The notes beneath the pieces are model-generated. The model ran no database searches. It was given only the letters and a program-made list of their open reading frames with translations, and had not been told where the DNA came from. Shown here piece by piece: positions 1 to 11,899 of a stretch of DNA of 64,000 nt (position 1 is its first letter; each line of letters opens with the position of its first letter). Both the position numbers and the translations under genes were made by a program. The stretch comes from Loxodes magnus. Lineage: Eukaryota; Ciliophora; Karyorelictea; Loxodida; Loxodidae. The stretch is taken from contig CAMPDV010000124.1 in the NCBI GenBank assembly GCA_946699065.1, positions 496,001 to 560,000 of the forward strand, written 5' to 3'.

Positions 1-2
1 TT

Positions 3-165
3 CTTATTCTGGCCTTATTCAAGAAGACTGAAGCATTTGACTCAAGATTTAAGAATAATTTTTAATAAGAAGATTTCCCATTTGAGGAAACTGACATGAC
101 TCATTGGACTTCTAGAATTTAACAAGAACATGAGAACATTTTTCTTAATATTAAATATTAATATC
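3..165 (+). CDS. 3' fragment of an unknown protein
   Basis: The first codons of the window, read in frame 3 with TAA/TAG as Gln, give a hydrophilic segment of about 54 residues with many charged residues (for example KKTEAFDSRF and EETDMTHW), unlike the AT-rich sequence that follows. The gene enters from the left edge, so its start is outside the window. I found no in-frame TGA close behind it; the last exon may be joined by a short intron that I could not place, so the end is approximate. No family recognised. Confidence 0.35.
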
Positions 166-706
166 GAAAATGCTGGGCACCAATGAGGGGTGCTACAAGC
201 TCTATATATATATTAATTTCTGATATTACCATTGAACTTAAAAGTTAAAAAAAATATAAATTATATGTTAAATTTATTTTTTATGATGAATGTCTTTAAA
301 ATAAACTTTAATTTTTAATTCAATTTTTTTAAACCAAAAATTTAAATAAACAAAATTAAAAAAAATACTCAAATAATTAATTAGAATTTTCGCTAAATTA
401 AAAAATCTTTAATGTACTAAATGGTATTTTTTAGTATTTCTTACATTATTTTTAAATCCTATCTTAGTTTATAAAAAATTATTTTTAATATAAATTCATA
501 AACAACTTTAACTAACTATGCATCAATATAAATTTTTTCGGTTTATTATTTTCTTATATAAAATAAATATAAAAAGACGTCTTTTTAAAAAATCATGATT
601 AATATTTAAAAAAATTTAATTTTTAAGAAAAATTTTCGTTTAAAAAAAGAGTTACAGTTAAAAAGCTTTGTTAAAGACTTAGTAATCAGTCATCTGACCT
701 ATTCTA

Positions 707-1402
707 TCAGCTTGTCTCCATTAGTTTGTCATTATTTCCTACTAAGTTTAATTAGGCGGTGTAGCACTTCATTAGTGCACCATCCTTTAATATTCTAAAT
801 AGTTTTAGTCTTGGATGTAGCGTTCCTAATTATTTCTCCAAGGATTAAGATTTGAATTAAAGAATTTTTTTCTATAAATTTTCCACTTTATGTTGGATAT
901 ATCCTAAATAGTTTTTTTTAAATATCTTATTTATTCTTTCTTTAAATTTCGCTTAGTTATTAACAGTATTTTCATTGGTGTTATATATTGCACACGTAGC
1001 ATTTTGTTATTCTTTTAAACAATTATTCCAATAACACTTATTTAATTTAAATTTACTACTTATTTAAAATTGAGTTTACTGTTTATTTTAATTTGAGGCT
1101 TTATTTTCTATTTCCATAGGATCTGATTAATTCTGTTAAAACGAAAATGGCGTTACCTGAATTTATTATTAAATTTAAAGAATTCTTTGTTCCAGTTTGT
1201 TTTCTATTTCTTACGATGATTAATATTGTTTCTCAAGCAAAGATGTTATTAGTTTTTCTAAGTTTTCTACTTTATCAGTGAAATATCTATTTTTGAACAT
1301 AAACTCTTTAAGCGACTTAGATAACATTTCTTATTTGAGTTTGTATCGGAAGTTTTTTAAATTCTGGATTTCCAAGTGGTTAATGTTCGTTATATCAATC
1401 AT
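707..1402 (-). CDS. Gln/Lys-rich coiled-coil protein, unknown
   Basis: Open frame of 231 residues from ATG to TGA with no internal TGA; about 14 Gln are written TAA or TAG. The N-terminal 110 residues are rich in Lys, Glu, Leu and Gln with heptad-like spacing (VENLEKLITSLLEKQ), so a coiled coil is likely. A Gln-rich linker (QQQIQVTPFSFQQNQ) leads to a basic C-terminal part. I chose the ATG starting MIDITNINH because a slightly earlier ATG lies in a different frame that does not lead into this protein. No catalytic motif, signal peptide or membrane segment is visible. Function unknown. Confidence 0.6.
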
Positions 1403-2410
1403 ATTTCTCACTTTCACTCATTTTAATTATTTCGCCTTTTAATTTTTTAGAGAATTTTCCTGTTTAAATGTTTTGTTCAAAGTTCTGTTATTTCTTAGAA
1501 ACCATTTATCCCTATATTTAATAAAAAATATTCTCATTAGACTCAAATAATTAAAATTTAAAATAACCTTAAAATTTACCATAAAATATTAATACCAAAA
1601 AAATGATTTTAAAATAGAGTATTTATTTAATATTAAAACCCATAAGAAGCACAAAAAAAGAAAAAAATATATATTGCTAAGCCAAACTGATGAAAATGAA
1701 AATAGATAATAGTTAATATATATTTTTAATTAAATAATTTAATGTATAATTACAATAAATTTTGTAAGCTATTTTAAAGGGTTGAAGGATAATAGTTTAT
1801 TAATCGATATGATTATTTAAAATAAAAATAAAATTAATTGCTTTTTGTATAAAAAAAGCAAATACTAATGTACTTTTCATCTTTTTTATAAATTATAAAA
1901 TTTTTCAATTTTATTGGGAATTTTTAATACTAATAAACCAGAAGTAAACCAATAAAATAAACTATTTTAATTATTATAAAAGGTAATTTATTATTATAAA
2001 AGCATAATTTTTAGATAGAAATAATAATAGTAGCAAAAGAGATATTTTAGTTATTAATTAATTATTTTAAATTAAATTAAAAATAGATTAAGCTTTTTAT
2101 CTAATATTTATGGAATAATAATTTTAGATTATTTTGTATATTTATAAATTTATATTATTAATTAAATCTATCAAATTTAAAAATAATTACCTCAGTTAAA
2201 TTTCTAAATAATTAAAGAAGTTATTTTGAATATACAATTTTAATATCGTTTTTAACAAGATTTCTTTACTTTAATTGATGCTAGCATTAAAAAGGCTTCT
2301 CAATTTTCTATATTAGCTTTCATATGATATTATTGATATTTCTACTAAAGGAGAAAAATTAAAATGATATAGTTAATCTTAGAAAGCATTAATAATATTG
2401 TAATAATCAA
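1403..2410. other. AT-rich spacer, no gene seen
   Basis: Low-complexity A/T runs upstream of the minus-strand coiled-coil gene and of the structured RNA. No frame has a plausible amino-acid composition. It should contain the promoter of the 707-1402 gene at its left end; no motif stands out. Confidence 0.5.
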
Positions 2411-2700
2411 AAAGATGGTGGGAGCTGAGAATGACCCTCGTGACTAAACTTTCTGGCTTTATGGGTAGGAACAAGTTCCTGTCCTGTCGCTGAGAAAGTC
2501 CCTGGTCAGAGTCATTTTCCGAAGAGAACGCTGTCTTTGAGATTATCCGCTCTTGGTAGGGGCTTGAAGCCCGGCTGCTCATAGCGATGGAGCTCCCTAG
2601 CAACTGTGCCTGGAGCACAACAGGATATCCCCATTATCCCATAAAAAGAGAGCGTCGAGTCATGCAATCGGAAAGGAGTTTCCGGTCCAAAAACTTTTTT
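2411..2700 (+). ncRNA. structured RNA, possible RNase MRP/P RNA
   Basis: A sharply bounded GC-rich island of about 280 nt in otherwise very AT-rich DNA, with no coding character. Strong local hairpins are visible: 2467-2480 (AGGAAC/GTTCCT), 2560-2572 (GGGCT/AGCCC) and 2669-2684 (CGGAAA/TTTCCG), the last followed by CCAAAAACTTTTTT, as at a Pol III terminator. GAAAGTCCCTGG at 2494-2505 resembles the CR-I element of RNase MRP/P RNA. AGAGTCA (2508-2514) fits ANAGNNA and GAGAA just after fits GARAR. CAGGATA (2621-2627) could pair with GTCCCTG (2498-2504) as a bulged P4-like helix. The plus strand has no internal T5 run, whereas the minus strand would. That this is an RNA gene is fairly safe; the MRP/P identity is inference. 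SRP RNA and U3 were considered, but their signature motifs were not found. Confidence 0.55.
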
Positions 2701-3075
2701 AGTTGAAATTAATTAATTAATAATATTGTAATTATGCATATGTACTTAACAATGCTTATACGATATTTTATTTTCTGATTATGATACCTTTTTAGAAAAT
2801 AAATATTTCATCTTCTTAACTATTTTTTAATCTCCTAACTTTATCCAACTTTATCCTTATGTTTATCTTCGCTTACTTGAGAATAGTAACTCTAATAGTT
2901 TAATTATACTCCTTGAAAGTATCTTGAAATTTATACAAGTATCAAAGCATTTTTCCATCATTTTGTATAATTAATAGAAAAGCTTTAAGAATAAGTTTAA
3001 ATAGAGTAACTATACTTATTTAAAGGAAATCGCAAATAAAAGTAACTCATTGAGAAATTTATTTCTCTATACATA

Positions 3076-3876
3076 ATGATAAAGAGTAAAAGATTTAAAG
3101 TCCATCTTTAAAAAATGAATAAACTAGAGAGCATAACAAAAATTGAATGAAGAGGAATATCTAAATTAAATTAAGTTTTATTGTAAGATTCTATTAATTT
3201 ACATCGAAAGAAAATATTAAAGATCCCTTCATAACAAATAGCCTTAATATTCATTTAATCTTTATAGTTCTCAAATTTGTTTTTAAAGATTTCGTAAATT
3301 TAGAAGTTAAGAAATTATATAACTAAAGAAGAAAAATCATTTCTAAATTCTCTTTGACTAATTAAAGAAGAAAGATATTCCATCATATTCATTAATTTTT
3401 ATTTTAACTCTATACAATAAAAGCAAAAATAAACTTTCGATAAATAATGTAAAACTTAAGTCTTAACTAACTACAGACCATAGTAAGTATTTAAATATAA
3501 TAAATCTAAAACTAGTGTTTTAATAAGAGTTCTATTCTCTTTAAAAATATCTTTGCAGAATGTTTATAGTTAGAATGTGTTTTTAGTTGAAAGTAAGTTA
3601 AGAGTAGGGAAAGAAGGTAAATACAATACAAGAATTTCTAATTTTAAAATAAGAAATGCATTTCCTTAATTTGGAGTAGCTGCAACTCATTATTACACTT
3701 TCCTTTATATTCTTCATATCAGGGATAAAATGTAGCCAATTAATCTTATAGTGTAATTAAAAATAAATTAAATTAATATATAAACTATAAGAAAATTAAA
3801 TAATATAAATGGTATGAAAAGTTATTTATGTAGTTAAACCAAGTAGAAACTTGCTAAACTTTAGGAAATTAAGTGA
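3076..3876 (+). CDS. possible unknown protein
   Basis: A frame of 266 residues from ATG to TGA with two internal TGA codons, fewer than expected by chance. Parts have believable composition (YITKEEKSFLNSL, LRVGKEGKYNTRISNFKIR), others look like translated spacer. No domain recognised. It may be a real gene with unplaced short introns, or a chance open frame in sequence poor in TGA. The reading frame of the next gene starts 1.1 kb downstream on the same strand. Confidence 0.25.
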
Positions 3877-5012
3877 AAAGTTCTTAATTATCTTAATAAA
3901 ATAAGTACATTATTCAATAGGCTTAGACTTTTCATTTATCTATAAATGTATTAACAGCTTAATAATAAAAGGCATAATTTTAGACTTAATTAAATAAAAA
4001 AGTAGGAATGAAGCATACTAAGATATATGATTTAAGATGAATAAATAATTAAAAATTACGAATTTATAAGCTAAAAATTCTTTTAACACTATAAATGGCA
4101 ACATTTGGTAATAAATTATATAGTAATGATATTAAAGCTTAAAACATGCTTAAAAAATGTTATAAGAACAAGAGATCTTACATTATTGCTATACATATAT
4201 AAATAATATTTAAGTAAAAAGACTCTTAATAAGAGCTTTTTAAATAGGATCTAATATTTTATTTTTCTTAATGAAATAGAGATTTTATTTCCTTTAATTT
4301 CTATAAATTGCTTAATCTTGGTTAATTATTAGTAAGGTTCTAGCCTTTAATAAACCTTTAATAAGCAAATATTATAAAGGTTTAGGATTAATATTATTAG
4401 AGTTATTAAGAGTACTTAAAAATAAAAAGCTAAAGCAGCTTAAATTATAAGTAGTATAATAATGATAAATATTTATGATGATTGCTAGTACTAAAGAATG
4501 GTTAATTAATATCCAGTTTTCACTGCTAAAATTTTAAGAACAACTAAGCCTTTTTAATTTAAATTTAAGCTTATCCAAAATTAAAGGGTTATTTAATTAT
4601 CTTAGCATAATAACTAAATTAGTAAAATAAAAGGACTAAGATAAGGCTTCTTTTAAGATATAGTAAGTATTGCTGAAGTCAAAAACAATTGCCAGATTTA
4701 TGTAACTTAGATGCTGTTTATTTTATAAGCATCTTTGCATCCTCATTAGAATCTATTACCTTTATACAAATTTATTTTGAATTAAGAAACTAAAATACTT
4801 AGTTAATATTAAAGAAAGCCTTAAATAAGTTTTGCTTTAGTAGGATTAAAAATTAAGTATAATGCTTCAAATCCATAAGAATTATCTTTTAAGCTTAGCT
4901 ATCTGAAAATATTTGATTAAGCTTTCTATCATTTAATAAATTCATTAGTTAGCTTATTTAAATACTAAATATCAGAAAGGTCTAAATTATCCAGTAAGTT
5001 AGTTAATTATAA
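3877..5012. other. AT-rich spacer, no gene seen
   Basis: No frame on either strand keeps a convincing composition. Open frames occur but have Asp, Glu and Gly at chance level. Probably upstream region of the PX-PH gene. Confidence 0.4.
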
Positions 5013-7616
5013 ATGAAATTAGAAGCAAATTAGCCAAAAATAACAAAGAAGTTGTTCCTTAAATCATAAAACATTTGTTTTGACTTTTAGAAAGGATTTA
5101 GATAAGGCTTTACAAAATACTATGAAGTAAATATTTGAATTGGCTAGTTAAATCAAGTTGAATTTAAGAATTGAAAGGAACTAAAAAAATTTCATTAGGA
5201 TCTGATGTTCGAAATTTTTGATTGTCTAAAAATAAAAGTTGAATTGCCTTAGTTTCCTCAAAGAGCTTTATTCTTTGTAATAGGAATAAGAAGGAGAGAT
5301 AAGCTATCTAATTATTTTAATAGTTTGCTGAAAGTAGGTTAAGAAACAAATTAAAAGTAGTTATAAGGGTTTATTAAGAAAAAGCTTTCTCATTTCTTTC
5401 ATATTGACTCAAAAGTTGAAGAGTTAAAAGTAGCTGAAAAAAAGTTTAAGGATAGTTTTAAATCACAAAGCGAATATTTATAGAAGGAATTAAAAATATT
5501 CGACTTATCAAGCCTAGAAAGTAAATCCCTGCTTGTAAGAAAAATACAAGGAAAAGCTATTGTAAAGTTAACTAATCAAGAATATATAACTTATTATTGC
5601 GTTTTATCTCTAAATGCTTTACTTTTATATGAAAAGGAAGAGTAGGATGAATTTAAATATTACATTTAAATTATCGGAGCCAATTTTATTATGGTCAAGG
5701 ATTTAATTCAAATTCAGTTCAAGAATTCTAAAACTATAATTTTCAAGCCTTTGCAAGAAGTGCAGCAATGATATATTCATTTATGCAACACCAATCAAAA
5801 CATTAGCACGTTCTATGGATCTGTTGAAATAGAAATATGTGAATTAGTTAATTTTGATAGTGATAAAACAAGTTAGATTAAGATGGTACTAGATGATTAT
5901 ACTTTTTTCACTAGTAAGAAATAAGCAAATTATGTGTGAAATTAGCATTTTATTTTAGCGATATAAAACTGATAGAGTATCTTATAAATAGTGATTATGG
6001 AGATTGACAATAATAAGAGTTATCCTTATTATAATGCTTAAATTCCTTTCTGTTATACTAGATAGCCTATATTTAAAAAACCTGTTTGCCTTCGTATTGA
6101 TCCTATCCAAAATTAGGAATAAAGTACTTGGTTTAAATAGAAAAAAAGAGTTTCTGAATTAAGGATTAGAGTAACTGACTTAATGGCTATGAAATCTTGA
6201 ATTTCGAGACATGAAGAAAAATAGCAAAAATTATCAACTTAACTAGCATTGAAGCAACTGAAAACTTCAATAAAAAGAATAAACAGATTCATAACCATTC
6301 TCGATAACTGCTATGATGATATTTCAAATTTCTGGAACTTTAAATACCCAATATTAACAAGTATCGGAATGATACTTCAAACTATCCTAATTTGGTTTTT
6401 CAATCATGAATAAATCCTAATTATCTTTATACTACCTTTAGTGTTTCTCTTACTATACACAAATCCTTTTATCGAAAGAAATTAGATATTCAAAAAGTTT
6501 AATAGTATACTGCTAATAACCAATAGACAGATTTATTGAAGTGATGACTAAACTATCAAGAATATTGATTATAATTCACGTTAAAAATTGATTAGCTTCT
6601 AATTTTAGAAGGATAAAAAGCAAAAAGATCTTAAATAAGAAAAACTAGATAAGCAGTTATCTCTACGCTAGAAATACAAAAAATTCACCAAAGGATTGAA
6701 AAGAATAGCTCCTTAAGCAAATTTTATTGCTAATACTTTAGAAAATATACTAGTTCTATTCAACTGAGAGGATTATTATAAAACTTTATTCCTCTTAATT
6801 TGCTTTTCAGTAATAGTCTTAATGATATATATAATACCAATCAGATTAATCATTATTACCCTTGTTATTCTCAATCATGTCAGAGCTTATATAAAAGAAA
6901 AATGGAGACTTGATCATAACTAAAAATAAATCTATAGAACTTTGACTGAAATTTTAGATTAAAACTATAACAACTAACATAACCATGTCTAGATCAATGA
7001 TTAAGCATGGCCATCAGAATTTAATACCAATTAATAGCTTCAACTATAAATAATCCAGGCTATTAGAAAAAGATTACACTTAGATGCAACTTTAAATATA
7101 TTCAAGATACATCAAACTCCTAAAAGATTATACGAGTATCTTTGCAGTTATTCAGGGTGAATTGAAGTGTTTGACAAATAAGAAGAAATTTTAGTTAAAA
7201 AGCCCTATGAGGATACTTTTGAGAGAAAGCTGCTTGATAATTTTTTAAATAATCTTCCAACTCAGCATTACTTGGCTCTAAATAAATTATCAGAAGCTTC
7301 TTTTGCTATCCCTAATTCAAAGAGTAATTAAACTGATTTTATTATCTTAAACTTATAAATAAAATAAAGCATTACAAATCAATTAAAAGTACAGTTAAGT
7401 ATTATTAAGTTAAAAAGCTTAAATCACAAAATAAATATTCTGTTGGCATAAGTTTTGATTACGTCTTGCTGCACATTTATTTTCCTTACCTCCAATCCTA
7501 TTTAATTTTTCTTTGCTTACTAAATATTTAAGTGTGTTTTCTTGGAAGGAGGTTATTTTGTCTCTTAGCATTTAAAATTATAATTTTTGCTTGCTACTTA
7601 ATTGACATTAAAATGA
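5013..7616 (+). CDS. PX-PH-C2 protein with MCTP-like membrane region
   Basis: About 867 residues. Order: a PX domain (about 25-135; LPQFPQR motif near 78), a PH domain (about 180-258, ending in the expected Trp, QQWYIH, with Trp as TGA), a C2-like sandwich (about 272-350), then two hydrophobic regions near 443-490 and 588-630. These flank a basic cytosolic loop, as in the C-terminal region of multiple-C2 transmembrane proteins (MCTP; IPIRLIIITLVIL). PX and PH bind phosphoinositides, so the likely role is a membrane-tethering or contact-site protein. Nine TGA codons fall at plausible Trp positions beside normal TGG. The start was set by the ATG just before the PX core. Beyond residue 770 the composition weakens, and the 3' end overlaps the convergent minus-strand gene, so the true stop could be earlier or reached through an unplaced intron. 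Confidence 0.65.
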
Positions 7617-8570
7617 TCTGCAAGTTTTTATTAGGATTTAGATGGTGATATGTTATTAGCAATTTTTCTATGAAGAAATTCGTCCCTTTAATAGCTAGAT
7701 TTGTATATATAGAGCCCGTTTTCATCTCTTATTAAATAAGGATTCTTCTGCATAAATGTTGCATATCCATTTCTTGAAGCAGTATTACGCACATTAGCTC
7801 ATTTAGTTTGACTTTTTAATATTTATTTTTTTGTTATTTCTGGTTATTGTTTTAGTTTCCTTTTTTACTTTGATTTTACTTATTTTCTGGCCTAGTCCTT
7901 TTCAAAATTATCTTGCTCTACTTAATTATAATTTTTTTTGAGTACTTGATATCTATTGTGAGTAACACTGTGAGGTCATATTATAGGAACCCTATGATTT
8001 TAAAATTTGACTGGATTACTAGTTCCTTCTAAGAGTCAAAACTACATGCATAAAATATTACATCTAGTTCTTTGTTTAAGTTTTGCTGATCAAGAAGGTT
8101 ATGCTATTCTTAATTAGTCTAGTCAAGCTTTCTATTCTGCATTAGATCTTCTGTTAATTACATAATTTCACCATTAATTGCTAGCTTTTGAGAACGCTAT
8201 CTTTATAGCATCTAAGGAGAATTATTACGATTTGATTTAAATAGAGGAGACTCATAAGTTATTGCTTATAGTCCATCAGTTTAATTACTCTCAAATCTGA
8301 ATTTCTTTGCTGGTTTTGCTGTTTATGGTCTTGTAGAAAAAAATAGACGGTTTTGCGATTAAGACTAAGGAGAATTTAATTGAGCTCCTTCAATATCTTA
8401 ACTTCTAAGTTAAGCCTCTCTAAAAGGAAAATGATTACTTAGTAACTTATCTTAAGCATTTTTTAAAAGTGGTTTGCTTCCTTTACTCCAAATAATGATA
8501 TTTCTACTCGCTTACTTATATTGTTTGCTCTGGAAGTGGCTACTCTAATGTTTAAGTGAAGTTTTCCCAT
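7490..8570 (-). CDS. unknown basic, Ser/Gln-rich protein
   Basis: Minus-strand frame starting MGKTSLKHQSS, about 350 residues, with no internal TGA over the first 300. The N-terminal half is Ser/Gln/Asn/Arg-rich and looks disordered (STRPQTAKPAKKFRF, SPLFKSNRNNSPQ). A short acidic helix (EIMQLTEDLMQNRK) and a less polar middle part follow. MG at the start permits N-myristoylation. No domain recognised. The C-terminus is not resolved: the frame runs on without TGA into the convergent PX gene, so the 3' boundary is approximate. A 21-nt GT...AG segment near 7480 may be an intron. The plus strand of this interval also reads open but needs about 17 TGA as Trp and was rejected. Confidence 0.5.
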
Positions 8571-9583
8571 TTCAAGCTGAATTTAGATAAGTTAGCATTA
8601 CTTAAGTTCTGATTTTTTTCTTTCGTATCTTGATTTAATTATAGCTTAGATAAGGATTCTTGACTACTTTACTTAGAGTAGGAAAATTTAGCTTTTAAGA
8701 GGTTCTCATTAGTTTAAATTTCAAACTCAGATTCACTAAAAGACTTAGTAGCACTATTTTCTATTTTAGTATGATGATTATCGCATTGAGTTACTTATAA
8801 AGTATATTAAGATTTCATCTTATAGGAATAATTATTTATAGATAGCTAATTATCCTTTAATATGCTTGGTATGCTAAGTTATTAGTGAATTAATTAAGCT
8901 TTTACTTAAGTAAAGGATGTACCAGTTCTGAGTAGATTGAGTCTATTTAGCAAGCTATTTACTTTAGTTTGAAGCTTTGCTAAGTTTTAAACTATCCAAT
9001 ATGGTACTTTATTATAATCAACTCCCTGCTTTATTATACGTTTAGTCTTAGCTAATTATTCTATTTTCCCTTATTTACTCTAAGTTACTTTTGTCTATCT
9101 CAGTAAATAAAATAGCATCAGAACTATAAATAAAGCAATTCTTTTGAATTGCTAATACTTGAAAATTATCAGACTAAAGTCATTTAAGTGAGATAGAAGA
9201 AAAAGGGTAACAAAGAAGGTAATGGAAACATCTAAATCTAATAGCTGTAAGCTAAAAGCAAAAGCCTAGTAGTAAAAGAAAGACTAAGGTAACTAGTATA
9301 ATATTGCATTTATCTAATTAGTTACTCTATAGTATATCTAAATGTAAGTAACTCTATATGTTTTAATTATGGCTAATAGAATTTTGCTACTATGTAATAG
9401 TCTGAAAAATGAAATTAATGGGATAAGAAAATGTATAAGAAATAAGTTAATTAGTGGGGTAATACGATGCTTTAAATGTTAGCAGATGAAGAAGATAGTA
9501 TTTAGTTAGAAAATCTAAAGATAATTTAAAGATTAAATTGAATAGATAAGCTTTGCTTATCCAATTAAAGTTTAATTATATAA
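8571..9583. other. spacer between divergent genes, no gene seen
   Basis: Separates the minus-strand MGKTS gene from the plus-strand RING-kelch gene. Open readings on both strands need many TGA as Trp and show chance composition. Contains the promoters of both genes; no motif identified. An upstream in-frame ATG at 9431 could extend the RING gene. Confidence 0.4.
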
Positions 9584-11080
9584 ATGAAGAGAAGTGATTA
9601 ATGCTTATTCTGTAATTAGGACTTTAATTCCAGTTCTAAAATTCCTAGAACGTTGCAATGCTAGCATTTTATATGCTAAAGCTGTGCGCTAAAGTAATGA
9701 TAAGCTTAAGGGAATATAAAATGTCAGACTTGTTAGAAATTAACTACATAAGAGCCTTTTAACCTGGAAATTCCTTTTCTACCAAGTAAAAATAAGTAGG
9801 AAAATTAGAGTATAAGCTAGTTAAAGTCAAATTTGCAGAATACCGTTAAATTAATTTAGCTGGAACTCTAAAAGGAACAGAAAAACACGGAAGATAACTT
9901 TGGTAAACTCAGAGAACAATGTACTTAACAAGTAACAGCATTTGTGAACAAAATAAACTCAGTCAAATAAAATAAGTTAATACAACTGAACTAAGATGAA
10001 ACTATTATAAAGCAGAAGTTTTAAATTAAGCATTAGAAATTAGAATAATTGATTACACTAATAAATTAAGCTTAGCCATAGTAACTGGAAAATGTGAATG
10101 ATATTACTGATTTTGTAGGAAGAGTATAAGGAGCTGCTTCCTTTTAAGAAGTTATAAGGAGTTATCAATTAAAAATAAATTATTAAGATCAAACCTAGGA
10201 AATTATAAAAGAGTTGGAAAGATATATGTAGTATGATGTTCAAGAGGTTTCATCTGAAATTTAATTTAACAAATAAAAAGTTCCTGAGAAAGAAATCAAA
10301 ATCATGATGACAATTCTCAAAAATTCAAAGACTAAAAAATAATATTCTTTAGTATCCAAAAATTTCAAATAAGAGTAACTTAACATTAGTTAAATTGATA
10401 GTTGCTATACTCAAATAGAGTAGTTATTTGAAGATGCATTACTCTTATCTGGAGGGTTGAATTTCAATTAAACTAGATTCACTATTCACCAGTAAAATTT
10501 AACATAGAACTACTAAATGTAGTACAAGAGATATTTGCATAGAACTAAGTTCAATAAGAAAGATTTAATTTTTATAATTTCTGGTTTAGATTACTAAAAC
10601 AGTAGTTATGTTGACACTGCACATTGTGAGCTTTTTAACATCACCTCACAAACTTTTAGCGTCATTTAATAAATTTAAACTCCAATTGATGGTTTTGGAT
10701 GCGATATTTTGGATTAAAATTTATATGTTTTTGGAGGATTTAACAGCAAATCTAAAACTCTTTAGGATAAAATCTAAATATATGATTAGCAGAACAACAC
10801 ATGAGATAGCAGCTAAATAAAGCTTTTATCAGGATCGTGCATAACAGCAACTTTTATTCCTATAAACATCTGATTCTTAATATATAGGAATTATAATGAA
10901 CTAGAAACTTAAGTTTTCGATCTTAAATCAGTTTATAAATGGGGAGATAGATATCCTGGTCCATAGTTTTATGATTTCACTTAACCTACTTTAAGCAGCA
11001 ATTGCGTTTTTTAGTTTGACAGCAATTGTTCTTTGTTGTCTTTAAGTTTAAGCAACGGAAGATGGAGTAAATTAGGATGA
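9584..11080 (+). CDS. RING-kelch protein, probable E3 ubiquitin ligase
   Basis: 498 residues. The N-terminus carries a C3HC4-type RING (residues about 7-50): CLFCNQDF, then CQHFICQSC, then CQTCQK, with the usual zinc spacing. A coiled coil rich in Gln and Glu (about 90-260) follows. The C-terminal third has kelch-like repeats (LIFIISGLDY, LYVFGGFNS, IYDQQNNTW, where the Trp is TGA). The layout recalls TRIM-type ligases, with the kelch part binding the substrate. It ends at a TGA after RWSKLG; Gln is mostly TAA/TAG. The start at 9584 places the RING right at the N-terminus; an ATG at 9431 in the same frame would add 51 residues and cross one TGA. Cytosolic; no signal peptide. Confidence 0.8.
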
Positions 11081-11899
11081 GGTAATGATTAGATTTCTTA
11101 AATTTTACTTATTTTATTTAAGATATTATAATCTCTTTTTATACTCTTACTCTTTTACTCTCTATACTAAAACATTACCAAAGCACATTAAATAAAGATA
11201 TTATACTTAAGTATTTACTATAAATATATTATTCTAGCACTATTAGATAACTCTTTGATATCTTTGGTTAAAAGGATTCTATAACTATTTAAGGCTACTA
11301 CTATTAGTTTTCTAATGTCATACTTTCTGAATTCCTTACTTACACAAATTAATTAATTTTAATAGCTTTTATTTTCTGTATTCTTGTTCAATGCTGTAGC
11401 ATAATTTAGTGTATCTATGTTATAATATATTTAAATAGCTTCTTAGGTATTTTAGTTATAGAGGCATATAATTTAATAATAATTAATACTTAAACTTAAT
11501 ATATGGAATATCTATACAATATGGCATTAATTATTTAAGCTTCATTTATATTTAATACTCATTTCTATCTTATTTCTATTCTTATGCAGGTCTTTCATTA
11601 TATTGCTAGTTTTGAGAATCTACTCTATTATTTTTTAAGACATTAATTAAATATCTAGATAGATTTTTATAATAGTATTAGACTAGTGAGCATATAGCTC
11701 CCTCTTGCTATTAGTTGGGCCATTCAAATAATCCTTCTTATATTACTAAATCTTTAAGATAGCTTTAAGTTAAAAAGCTTCTTTTAATTAAAGCGCTAAT
11801 ACTTAATAATTTACATAGTTGGCTAATATATAGCATGCAAAGAGATATTATTTCCCTTTAAAATTAGAGTATTATAAGTATTCAAAGTACAAATGCATA
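11081..11899. other. AT-rich sequence, no gene seen
   Basis: Downstream of the RING-kelch gene. No frame has a convincing composition; TGA occurs in all frames at modest frequency. Confidence 0.4.

Noticed and set aside
2379-2618. Minus-strand open frame of 79 codons under the standard code.
   Set aside because: It lies inside the GC-rich structured RNA and has no coding character; it is open only because the region is GC-rich.
2770-3000. Minus-strand frame with a CX3C pair (KCFDTC) recalling small Tim proteins.
   Set aside because: The second CX3C pair is missing and the rest does not fit the family.
7617-9190. Plus-strand continuation of the PX gene as a multi-pass membrane protein.
   Set aside because: It needs about 17 TGA as Trp in 580 codons, more than chance. 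The opposite strand has a much better, Asp/Glu/Gly-richer frame for most of the interval.
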